A stretch of DNA of 64,000 bases from DASUFP01 sp036274495 (lineage in GTDB: Bacteria; Bacteroidota; Bacteroidia; AKYH767-A; OLB10): the NCBI GenBank assembly GCA_036274495.1, contig DASUFP010000023.1:4413-68412 (forward strand), written 5' to 3'. The translations under genes were made by a program, and so were the position numbers. Positions within the stretch are counted from its first letter, which is position 1, and every line of letters begins with the position of its first letter. The notes below the pieces were generated by a model. That model searched no databases. It saw nothing but the letters and a program-made list of their open reading frames with translations, and was not told where the DNA came from. Below, in pieces: positions 50,912 to 61,400 of this stretch.

Positions 50912-53900
50912 CTATTTTTCCAGGGTTTGAAAATAGTAATTTACAAGGTTTTTATAAAAAGAATTCATTCCGGGAGGAATTGTTTGTAACAATTCTATCT
51001 CCTTCATTTTCAGCTTTTTAAATTCTTCAAACTGTCCGGGGTTTCTGAAGATGGCATCTTTAGCCTCATTCGACTCCCTTCTTTGTTCCTGTTCGCGCTC
51101 CCGTTCGGCCTTTTCACTCTCAAGTAAACGGGTCAAAATTTCCTCTTGCCGGCGGATGGTTTCCTGCGACAAACGTTTATTCACCAGGTCTTTTTCTGTC
51201 TCTTCCATTTGCTTGGCAACATTTTCAAGATCACCAAGAGTTCCTTTGCCGTCCTTATTTTCCTGATTGTTCATTTTCTGCAGTTCATTACGTAAGGCTT
51301 CCTGTTGTGCAGCCAGCCTGGCAAGCTCTTCACTCATTCCGCCCTCTCCTTGTTTGCCTTTACCTTTCTGCTCACCCGGTTTTTGTCCTTCCATTTTCTT
51401 CTTCAGCGCTTTCATCTGTTCATTCAGTTTTTGCTGTGCCTGCCGCAACTGTTCCGATGAGGGGGAGGGTTTTCCTTGTCCGCTTTTTGGTTTTTTACAA
51501 TTGCCGCTTCCCTGCATTTGCATCTGCATTTGCTGCTGCATCTGATCCATGGCTTCACTGAGCAGCAGTGCAAGGTTATTTGCCGAAGTCATGGTGTACT
51601 GCTGGTTGCTGCGTGCCTGTGGAACCAGCCGGTCCTGTAAATTCAAAATGGATTTGTCGATGTTATCGTTTATGGAGGCTATCTCAGCATTCACCGTTGC
51701 CTGAATCTGCACCACACGTTTTCCGAGGGCCTGCAGTGAGTCCTCAATAACCACAGCATCTTCTTTAAGTTTCTGCTGGGTTTGTGCAAGTGCAATGTAA
51801 CGGGGATCGTTGATGTTTACTTCTTTCAGATCCTGCATCAGCTGTTCCTGATCAAATGAAAAAGAAATCAGGTTTTCCAGTAATCCGCGAAGCGATGCCA
51901 TATCCTCTTCAGCCTGTTCCTGCTCCTGTTGCTGCTGTTGTTGCTTCATCTTTTGCGAAAGCTGCTGCATTTTCTGCGAGGCATTTTTCTGCGACTTGGA
52001 GGCTTTCTTGCTGTTCTTTTGTCCGAGTTGTTCTTCGCTCTGCTGCATATCCTCCGAGATCTGTTCCATATCCTCCTTGTTGTCGCCAATCTCCTGTGGA
52101 AATTCGAGTTCCTGGTTTTTTTCTTCCAGTTCTTTCATATCCTTTTTAAACTGGTCAAAGGAGTCGTTCAGTTCTTTTTGTTTGTCTTTGTTTTCCTGCG
52201 CGTCGGCGTCTTTCTGATTCTCGGTTTTATCGGCAAGCTTATCCTGTTCATCAGCCATACGGTCAAGCTTATCAATGGCATCTTTCATTTTTTGTTCAAC
52301 CTCAAGTTGTTTGAACAGTTCCAGCGTGCGGTCAAGTTGCTTTTCAAGATCTTTAGAATCGAGCTTCATGTTTTCCACCATCTTCTGCATCTGTTCCTTA
52401 TCCACTTCACTCAGCATTTTTTCCAGCTCTTTCATCAACTGCTTCATCTCATCCGACATCAATTTGTCGAACAGGTCATCAAGCTGTTTCTTTTTCTCGG
52501 CAAGTTCGTTATTAGGACGGTACTCGTTATCTCTGGCGTTGTTCATCCGGTTTTGCTTACGGATGTCTTCCACCTGCTTTTCCAGTTCCTTTTGCTGTTT
52601 GAGGATATCCTCAATTTTTTTGCGGTCGTCGTAGGTGAGCTCCTTTTTTTGAAGCATATCTTTTGCCGCTTTATTTAGTTGCTGCTGCAGTTTCCGGCTT
52701 TCTTCCAGGCTTTTTTGCAGATCGTCTTTCAGCTTTGATGCGTTTTCTTCCGATTTCTCAGCCAGCTCATCAAGTGTCGGGGCTTTAAAGAGCATTGCCT
52801 GGCTTCTTGATGCTTTGGGGCCATGAATACCATCGTTGTCCCACACTTCAAAATAATATTCAATTTCGGAACCGGGACTAACGGCCATCGGCTGCATGTT
52901 CCAGGAGTAGAAAAACTGATCCTGCGCGGTTCCTTTTGCAAGCGGCAGTACTTCTTTCTTTAATTCTTTATCGGCCGGAGAGCCATCACCTTTTTTCAAA
53001 TACCGGTAATTGAATGTGAGCTTGCTAAAACCGTAATCGTCCTTAATTACTCCCTTGAAATACATCAGTTGTGTACTGAACGAATCGGCTTGCTGTTCAA
53101 CCTGGATCACAGGATATAAATCAGGGATCACGGTGATGCCGTATGCCATCGAATCGCGGCCACGGATAAACTCATTGGAAGCTGTTACGGCATAGGGGGT
53201 TGACTGATACACCTGCCTTGCAAACGAGAAGGTGTTTTTTTGCGGAGCAAGCGCAAAGGTGGTGTCGGCAAATGAAATAGCGAGTCCGCTGGCGTTGCTG
53301 GCATTAAACTTCCAGTTAACCTTTGTTCCTGCGGGAACGGTAAGGTCTCCTGTGTTGCTGAGCACCTCATTTCTTCGGCCTGTGTACGCGGGATAGTTAA
53401 TGGAAACATTAAAGTTAAGCACCGTCGGATTAGGGATTACTTTAATGGCAAATTCATTGGAATTATATCCGCCGGCAAGGAGATGAAAGCGTTCTGATTT
53501 TCGGATGTTTCTGAATGTGTAGCTAAACGCGACGCGCGATTCCTTATCGAGCCGGAACTGATTTTTACCAAGTGAAATGTATACCTCATCGGGAACGGTA
53601 GTACCCTCTATGGCAACATGAACTGTGTAGTCGTCGCCCTGTACCGCCTGCATATCGTTATTGGTAACTACAAAGCGAAATGGCGCTGGCGTTTCATAGT
53701 AAGTATCATGATTCATCAGCCGTTTACTGCCGTCAAACAACAGGCTGGGCGCTGCAAAGAGCACAATCAGCAAAGCGGCCAGGGGTGCTGCCGCATAGCG
53801 AAGGTATTTCCGGTTTACCGAAGTGTCGACGGCGGCGGCAAAAGCAACCGGACGCATGGCTTCAATGCGCTGGTCAATGGCGGCAAGCAAGAGTGCATGA

Positions 53901-54277
53901 TTCGAAGAAGAAGTATCGGCAAGTGCTTTGAGCTGTAAGGTATTCAGCAGCTTATCGCTGATATCGCTGAAGTGCAATCCAATCATTCTAGCTGCTTCCT
54001 CGTGAGAAATTACTTTTCCAAGACGATAAAGCCGCGAGACAGGAATCAGAATCAGTTTCCAGACAGAAAATCCGGCAGCCACAATAAAACCCCAGAAGAG
54101 GATGGTACGAATGGTAGTGGAGAAATGGCCGAAGTACTCTGCACCGGAAAAAATAAGCCACGCGGGTATCAACAGCAAAAATGCAAGTAAGCTGCCCCGT
54201 ATAACCTGCATTTTATAGTACCGCCTCGTAAATGCATCGATGCGGTTGATAAGTTGGTTGAATGCGGCTGAATTCAT
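50912..54277 (-). CDS. DUF4175-family large membrane protein with coiled coil
   Basis: I place the start at ATG 54277 (MNSAAFNQLINRIDAF), 78 bases inside the longest frame, because an exact TACCTTTG promoter element lies at 54293-54300. The 1121-residue protein has three membrane helices near the N terminus (about 28-50, 60-85, 155-175), a beta-rich region with Ig-like segments (about 200-480) and a very long Gln/Lys/Glu-rich coiled coil (540-1100). DUF4175 proteins are found in many Bacteroidota next to an RsbW-like gene and ybeY; function is unknown, probably envelope-related. Confidence 0.87.
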   Translation of the reverse strand: MNSAAFNQLINRIDAFTRRYYKMQVIRGSLLAFLLLIPAWLIFSGAEYFGHFSTTIRTILFWGFIVAAGFSVWKLILIPVSRLYRLGKVISHEEAARMIGLHFSDISDKLLNTLQLKALADTSSSNHALLLAAIDQRIEAMRPVAFAAAVDTSVNRKYLRYAAAPLAALLIVLFAAPSLLFDGSKRLMNHDTYYETPAPFRFVVTNNDMQAVQGDDYTVHVAIEGTTVPDEVYISLGKNQFRLDKESRVAFSYTFRNIRKSERFHLLAGGYNSNEFAIKVIPNPTVLNFNVSINYPAYTGRRNEVLSNTGDLTVPAGTKVNWKFNASNASGLAISFADTTFALAPQKNTFSFARQVYQSTPYAVTASNEFIRGRDSMAYGITVIPDLYPVIQVEQQADSFSTQLMYFKGVIKDDYGFSKLTFNYRYLKKGDGSPADKELKKEVLPLAKGTAQDQFFYSWNMQPMAVSPGSEIEYYFEVWDNDGIHGPKASRSQAMLFKAPTLDELAEKSEENASKLKDDLQKSLEESRKLQQQLNKAAKDMLQKKELTYDDRKKIEDILKQQKELEKQVEDIRKQNRMNNARDNEYRPNNELAEKKKQLDDLFDKLMSDEMKQLMKELEKMLSEVDKEQMQKMVENMKLDSKDLEKQLDRTLELFKQLEVEQKMKDAIDKLDRMADEQDKLADKTENQKDADAQENKDKQKELNDSFDQFKKDMKELEEKNQELEFPQEIGDNKEDMEQISEDMQQSEEQLGQKNSKKASKSQKNASQKMQQLSQKMKQQQQQQEQEQAEEDMASLRGLLENLISFSFDQEQLMQDLKEVNINDPRYIALAQTQQKLKEDAVVIEDSLQALGKRVVQIQATVNAEIASINDNIDKSILNLQDRLVPQARSNQQYTMTSANNLALLLSEAMDQMQQQMQMQMQGSGNCKKPKSGQGKPSPSSEQLRQAQQKLNEQMKALKKKMEGQKPGEQKGKGKQGEGGMSEELARLAAQQEALRNELQKMNNQENKDGKGTLGDLENVAKQMEETEKDLVNKRLSQETIRRQEEILTRLLESEKAEREREQEQRRESNEAKDAIFRNPGQFEEFKKLKMKEIELLQTIPPGMNSFYKNLVNYYFQTLEK

Positions 54278-54292
54278 GGCGTTTCTGCTATA

Positions 54293-54300
54293 CAAAGGTA
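54293..54300 (-). promoter_or_regulatory. -7 element of the DUF4175 gene (TACCTTTG)
   Basis: TACCTTTG on the minus strand is an exact TAnnTTTG, 16 bases before ATG 54277. No clear -33 element is seen. Confidence 0.5.
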
Positions 54301-54452
54301 CTTCAAAAACGTCTGAAAAGGGGATAAAATATGCGGCCCGGATAATATTTGACACAAGCCCGACGGCCTGTCAAACAATGACTTTCAGGATGCGACCGGA
54401 CCCCACCCGGCGGCATTTTGCATCCCTGTGAATAATCAGGACAGTAAAAACC

Positions 54453-55448
54453 TCAGAACCGGATCAGTTTGTTGCCTTTTTCAATCGACAACAATAGCGA
54501 AAACTCAATACCTCCGCGGTTACTGCTGTATGAACTCAGGTAAGAGGTATTTACATCGTAGCTGATTCGGAACGTGTGTCCTCCGTAGCGCAAACCGAAC
54601 TGTGCAATAATCGCATCCTTTAACCGGTAGTTCAATCCGAACAAAGCCTGGTAACCGGTATCCTTGATTTTATAAAATCCAAGAGCGCCAATATTCAACT
54701 CCGAAGCTTGTGCCTGATGCATGTACAATGCCGATGCGGTTATATCCAGGGACTCATTCACATAAAAATCAGATCCGCCGTTGAGCGCAAATCGCATGGG
54801 CAACCGGCTCTTTGTATCGTTAAACGATTCGTTGGGCATTGTCGCATGGTAAATGGAAAATCCGCCAAAAGGATGATACGTCTTTTTATTATCAGTGAGT
54901 TTGTAATAGATACCAAGGTTGGCGTCAAAATTTACAACACTGGTTTTGTCGAATGTTTCATTGCTGGAGATGCCTGTGTCAAATCCTCCCGGCGATTGTG
55001 AAGAATACTGGTTATCGAAAGTAAAGTTGTTCGGATCAAAACTTTTGTTGATCACACCCACCTGTACCCCTACCGTAAGCGAGTGGGGTCCGTTGGGATC
55101 GTCCATAATCTGGTATGCGCCCGACAAGAGAAAGTTGGCGGTATTAAATCCTCCGGTGCCGGCATGGTTGTCGACAAAGTAACATCCCACACCAAATTTC
55201 TTGAATGTTTTATCAACAGAAATAAAGGATGTTGAATAGGGCTTTCCGGTAATCGATTTCCATTGGGTACGATAATCGGCATATATCCGGTAATCAGCGT
55301 TGTCACCGAAGTAAATTCCTGTTAAAGCCGGGTTCAGATACAACGGTGCCGCATCAAACTGCGATAAGTGAAAGTCCTGCGCGAACCCCGTGCCGCAAAA
55401 CAGCGTGAGCAGAGAAGACAAACAGCAAATTAGCGATTTCTTTTTCAT
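54453..55448 (-). CDS. PorP/SprF-family T9SS outer-membrane protein
   Basis: The 331-residue protein starts best at ATG 55448 (MKKKSLICC), giving a normal signal peptide ending GFAQ; an ATG at 55460 adds four residues. The mature part is the PorP/SprF barrel: FHLSQFDAAPLYLNPALTG, RTQWKSITGKPYSTSFISVD, GVINKSFDPNNFTFDNQY and HTFRISYDVNTSYLSSYS. It shares the INKSFDP-FDNQY block with the PorP-OmpA fusion at 31789 but has no OmpA part. It starts 16 bases after the giant type B cargo gene and is probably its SprF-like export partner. Confidence 0.92.
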   Translation of the reverse strand: MKKKSLICCLSSLLTLFCGTGFAQDFHLSQFDAAPLYLNPALTGIYFGDNADYRIYADYRTQWKSITGKPYSTSFISVDKTFKKFGVGCYFVDNHAGTGGFNTANFLLSGAYQIMDDPNGPHSLTVGVQVGVINKSFDPNNFTFDNQYSSQSPGGFDTGISSNETFDKTSVVNFDANLGIYYKLTDNKKTYHPFGGFSIYHATMPNESFNDTKSRLPMRFALNGGSDFYVNESLDITASALYMHQAQASELNIGALGFYKIKDTGYQALFGLNYRLKDAIIAQFGLRYGGHTFRISYDVNTSYLSSYSSNRGGIEFSLLLSIEKGNKLIRF

Positions 55449-55464
55449 ATAGAATGGCATTGCA

Positions 55465-58400
55465 TCATTTTAAAATTGTGACATCTCCGCTGATTCGAAC
55501 ATCGGTATTGGAGATAGTAGTACCGGTGAGAATCCAAACATATTTTCCATTGGGCTGTTTGGCTCCCTTGTAAGTGCCATCCCATCCATCGGACTGGCTG
55601 TTTGAACGGAATATTTCATTACCCCATTCGTTGAACACTCTGAAATCAAATTTCACAAACGGACCGCCTTTCACATAAAGGATGTCGTTGTTGCCGTCGT
55701 TGTCGGGGGTGAATGCCGATGGTACCGCAACCACACCGCCCGGTTCCGAAACCGGCTCATCGGTAATTACAAACGGGTAGGCAATAGTGTCGGTACAACC
55801 ATTGGCGCTTGTTGCTATAAGAACAACCTGATAATTTCCCGCTTGCTGAAATGCATGTGAGGGATCCGCATCGGAAGTTGAAGAGCCGTCACCAAAATCC
55901 CAAAACCACGAGAGGGAATTCAACGATTGATTGGTGTAGTTGACTAACGTATTGGCCGTATACGAACCTCCGTTTGGCGTGTAGGCGGCAACCGGTAAAG
56001 CGGTTACATTAACGGCTTGCGAATAAGTGGCCGAACACCCGTTAATATCCGTTACAATGAGTGTTACATTGTAAATTCCTGCAGCAGCAAACTGATGCAC
56101 CGGATTTTCTATTCCCGCTGATGTTCCGTCACCGAAGTCCCAGCTCCATTGTATGAGCGTGCTTCCGGACGCTGTTGATCCATCCGTAAAGTAGACCGAA
56201 TCGGAAACGCAATTCTGAACCGAGGTATACAATGCCGCCGGCGGCAGGGTAACGGTCACATTACCTGTTATGCTCTGCTGACATCCCGCTTGTGTAGTTA
56301 CAATTAAGGTTACCGGATAGGTACCTGCCGCTGAATAATCGTGGGCCGGATTCTGCAACGTGTCGGTTCCGCCGTCACCAAAATCCCACATCCATGAGGT
56401 AATAACTCCTCCGTTACCGGATGATAAATCGGTAAAGTTGAGTGTTGAGGAACACGATCCGGTATGAGTGAATAATGCAGTGGGAGTTGCTGACGGATAA
56501 ACGGTATCCGTAAACAGGGCACTGCATCCGGCAGATGTAGTTACCGACAACGTAACGACATAACTTCCTGCTGATCCGAATATATGTACCGGGTTTTGTA
56601 AAGTACTGGAAGTACCGTCACCAAAATCCCACGACCAGCCGGTGATTGAACTTCCGGTTACAGCGGAAGCATCCGTGAACTGAATGGTATCGTTGCACGA
56701 TGATACAAAGGTATAAGCGGCAACAGGCATTTCAAACAACTGAACCGAATCGGTAACAGCTGCGCTGCACCCGGAGTCGGAAGTAACCGTAAAAGTCACC
56801 GGATATATTCCGGCTGACTGATACAGGTGTGCAGTGTTTTCATTTGCAGATGAGGTGCTGTCGCCAAAATCCCAATTCCATCCATTAATGGTGCCTGATG
56901 CTATGGATGCACTGCTGGTGAAGACCACCGAATCGGATATACAGTTGGCAAGAGATGTAAATGCTGCAACAGGTATCGGGTTCAGATAAACCGGCATCGT
57001 CACCGTGTCGGAACATCCAAACTGTGTAGTTGTAATCAGCGAAACATTATATGCTCCGTAATTCGGGAACAGGTGCTGAGGATTTTGAGCCGTATCAGTG
57101 GTGCCATCGCCAAAATCCCATTGCCATGAACTGATGGTATCGTTTACAACAACTGTGCTATCGGTAAATTGTAACAGCTGACCACAGGTTGAGCCATGCG
57201 TAAAGGCAGATTGTGGCAATGCATGAATGGTTAACATCATACTGTCAGCTACTCCCGGGAAAGGTCCGTTGCTGTTTGATGTAAGAAGAATTACCGCATT
57301 GCCGGAGGCAATATCCGCCGAGCCGGGGATATAGGTAACATTCATTGTTGTATCGTCGGGCAAAAAGGTTCCGTTGCCGGATGTGGTCCATTGGCCGCCA
57401 TTAGCATTGACGATTGTACCTGATAAACTGATTGCTCCCCCTTCGCAAATTGCCTGATCTGCACCCGCATCCACAAGAATGGGGTTTGTAATGATGGTTA
57501 TAACCACCGTATCAGGATTTACAATACAACTTTGTGATGAGGTAAGCACAAGCGACACGGTTCCTGCAAGTATATCTCCATTGCTGATCTGGTAAATTGC
57601 CGAAAGCGAAGTGTCGGCAGGCACAAAGGTTCCGCTGCCTGTTGTGGTCCACTGACCTGTTCCGGTTCCACCAGTAACAGTTCCGTTAATTGGAATATTC
57701 ACATTACTTGAGTAAACGGTTGTGTCAGCGCCTGCATCAATCACAGGCACAGTGGTAATCGAAATGTTCATGGTGTCAACTGCAGCCTGACAACTACCAT
57801 TATTGAGTGAAGTAAGAATAAGTGTCACACTTCCGGCAGCAGTATCAGCACTGCTGAATATGTACGTTGCATTTAAGTCGGTATTCGATGGCGTAAATGT
57901 TCCGCTTCCTGAAGTAGTCCAGATTCCTGTACCCGATCCTCCCGAAACAGTACCCACCAGATTAACGGCAGCCACATAATCACATACTATCTGATCGGGG
58001 CCTGCATTTGCTACATTCTGGTTGGAGATAAATACCGTTACAGAATCCACTGCAAAAGAGCAGGGGCCGTTTCCGTCAGGATCGTTCGTCTGGAGATAGA
58101 GCATAACAGATCCCGCACTGATGTCGTTTGCCGAAGGGGTGTAGAGCGGAGTCAGGGACTGATTGTTGTCGAACGTTCCCGAACCTGCAGTGCTCCAGGT
58201 AAATGCTGAAGCGCTTCCGCCGGGAGTTCCTGATAATTGTGCATCAGATCCTGAACAGATAAATACATCTGCACCGGCGTCAACCATGGCCCTCGGGTTA
58301 ATGGTAATTGTTGCTGTTACCAACGAGGAGTCGCAAGAGCCTGAAGCGGCTATGAAATTGGTAATGGTATATGTTCCGGGAGTGCTGTTAGCGAGATCAA

Positions 58401-61400
58401 TTTCTCCCGTTGTTGTATTTGCAAATTGCAAACCCGATGGCGAAGCGCTGAATACACCTGCACTCGCATTTGGCGGAAACACGGGAACAGGATTCGCATC
58501 ACCCTGACAATAGGTGCTGTCGAGCGTAAATGAAGCATCTATTGTTGTTGAAATAGTGAGGTTAACGGCCGAACTGTTTGAACAGATGCCGCCTGTTGTG
58601 TAAGTAATGGAATAGGTACCGGCAGCACTTGCGCCCAGATCGATGGAGCCCGTTAACGAATCAATGGCAAGCAAGCCGGTTGCTTCGGTAAACAGGCCAC
58701 CCGGAGTTCCTGTTATAACAGGAACAGGATTGGTATCATTTTGACAAATCGTTCCGGATACATAACTGAATGAGGGATCGCCTTCGGGATGAATGGTGAT
58801 ATCAAAAGTGCTTGTAGTAAAACAGGTTCCGTTTGTAGTATAACTTATGGTGTATGGTCCGCCGACGGTACTTGACGCCAGATCAATTTCGCCTGTTGCC
58901 GTTGAAGCAAAAACTACATTTCCGGATGATTCGGTAAACTGCCCTCCCGTAATGCCTGAAATTACAGGCACCGGATTCGCACCTCCGTTACATATATCGG
59001 TTGATGCGTATGTGAAGGATGAATTATCTGCGGGATTGATGATAAGGATCATTGCATCAGTTGCAGGTGTACACGGCCCCGTAGTATCCGGATCGTTTGA
59101 AGTGATGGTAAGAATAACGTTACCTGCAATGCTGTCGGCAGCCGATGGTGTATACACTGCATTCGTCAGAGTGGCATCATCAAATGTTCCGGTACCTGAG
59201 GTAGACCAGACAATTCCGGTGGCACTGCCACTCATTGATCCTGACAAAGTAAGAGAAGTCCCCGAGCATATGGCAGTATCAGATCCTGCTGAAACAAAAC
59301 TTGCGGGATTAATGGTGAGCACGAGACTGTCTGCAGCAGCAGGACATAGTCCGGCAGGATCATCGGTGGTAATAATAAGTGTTACTGTACCCGCAGTGAT
59401 ATCGCCTGATGATGGAGTATAAACAGGATTCAGCAGCGAACTGTTATCGAACATTCCGGTACCTGAGGTAGTCCAGTTGCTCGATGTTGCATCGCCGCCA
59501 ATAGCACCCGAAAGGGTTAAAGTATTTACTGAACAAATACTCGTATCACTTCCTGCTTCAGCTGTTGCGGAAGGATTAAGCATTAAAGTCATCGACGAAA
59601 TTGCCGGACCGCAAGGGCCGGATCCGTCCGGATCGTCAGTAGTAAGTGTAAGCGTTACCATGCCGGCAATCTCATCAGCAGGCGATGGTGTGTAAGTAGC
59701 ATTTGTTAAGGTGCTGTCGTCAAATACACCGGTTCCGGAAGTACTCCATACCGAAGTTGTTGCACTTCCTCCGATGGTTCCGTTGAGTGTGTAAGAACTG
59801 TTTGCACATATTGTTGCGGTACTACCTGCATCTGCTGTTGCAACAGGATGAATGGTTAAGTTCATCGTGTCGGTTGCAATACCGCAGGGTCCTGCAGGGT
59901 CATTTGACGACATTACCAGCTGAACAGCTCCGGCACTTATATCGGCAGCAGACGGTGTATATATAGGTGTAACTATTGAAGTGCTGTTAAATGTGCCTGT
60001 TCCCAGTGTTGACCACGTTACGGAAGTTGTGCTTCCGCCGGTTGCAGCATTAATAAGCACATAAGACCCGGCACATGTTGTGAGATCGGGGCCAGCATTT
60101 ACAACGGCAGCGGGGTTTATGGTAAGTGTCATTCCGGCAGCGGCAGGTACACAAGGGCCTGTTCCATCAGGATCGTTGGAAGTAATGGTTAATGTTACGG
60201 CTCCTGAAGTGATATCGGCAGCCGATGGAGTATATGTCGCATTTAATAATGTGGCATCATCAAATGAACCTGTGCCGGTTGTTGACCAGGTTACATCTGT
60301 TGTACTGCCACCCATACTTCCCGAAAGTGTGTAGCTGTTATTTGAACAGATAACAGCATTTGTTCCGGCAGAAACAGTTGCCAGTTCATTTATGGTTATG
60401 GTATCGGTAAATAACGCGGCAGGACAACTTCCGGCAGCGGGAATTTCGTTGGTGATAACATATGTTCCTGGTGTGCTGGACGCAAGATTTACCTCTCCGG
60501 TATTGGTGCTGACAAAGTTTAATCCCGCAGGAAGTGAACTGAATGATCCTGCGCTTGCCGGTGCAATAATTACCGGTACAGGGTTCACATCATTCTGACA
60601 ATAGAAGTCGCCTGTGAAATCAAATGTTGCATCAAAACCTGTAGCAATGGTTATGGCAATGGTAGAAGCATGCGGACATACGCCGTTGGTTGTGTACGTC
60701 ACATTGTACGGTCCGCCGGCGGTGCTTGCCGCGATATCAATTTCTCCTGTTGATGTGTTCGCGAAGATCACTTCTGTTTGACCTGTAAACAACCCGCCCG
60801 GAGTTCCGGTGATCACCGGAACCGGATTTGAGGAGGACTGACAAAATGTTGCAGAAGAGAAACTGAATGAGGGATCGTCTTCACCGTTTATGGTTACATC
60901 ATAAGTGGCTGTTGAGGGACATGCACCCGGTGATGTATAAGTAATGGTATATGGACCACCCGTTGTGCTTGCCGGCAGATCAATAAGTCCGGTAGTTGAG
61001 TCCGAAAAAACTAAACCTGCTGTTGAGGTGAAAACACCACCCGGAGTTCCGGTGATAAGTGCTGAAGGATTGGCTGCCGCCTGACAATAAGCAGAAGACG
61101 GATAAGTGAATGCAGCGCTTGAGGAATTAATAGTAAGTACCATTGAATCAACAGCAGCATAACAGGCACCTGCAGGATCGTTGGAGGTGATGGTAAGTGT
61201 TACGGATCCGGCAGTTATATCTGCAGTTGATGGAGTGTAGGTAGCTGCAGGTAAGGTAGCATCATCAAACGCCCCTGTACCTGAAGTAGTCCATGTTGAT
61301 GTAACGGCACTTCCGCTGAGGACACCGTTCAATGTATAGGTGTCAACAGAGCAAATTGAGGCATCAGCACCTGCAGAAACAATTGCCAGGGGGTTGATAG

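Noticed and set aside
51929..52678. 249-residue plus-strand ORF rich in Leu and Phe
   Set aside because: It is the antisense of the Lys/Glu/Gln-rich coiled coil of the DUF4175 gene, which yields hydrophobic strings by chance.
58847..59422. 191-residue plus-strand ORF and similar ones through 57-64 kb
   Set aside because: They lie antisense to the repetitive adhesin and recur with its repeat period, so they are by-products of the repeats.
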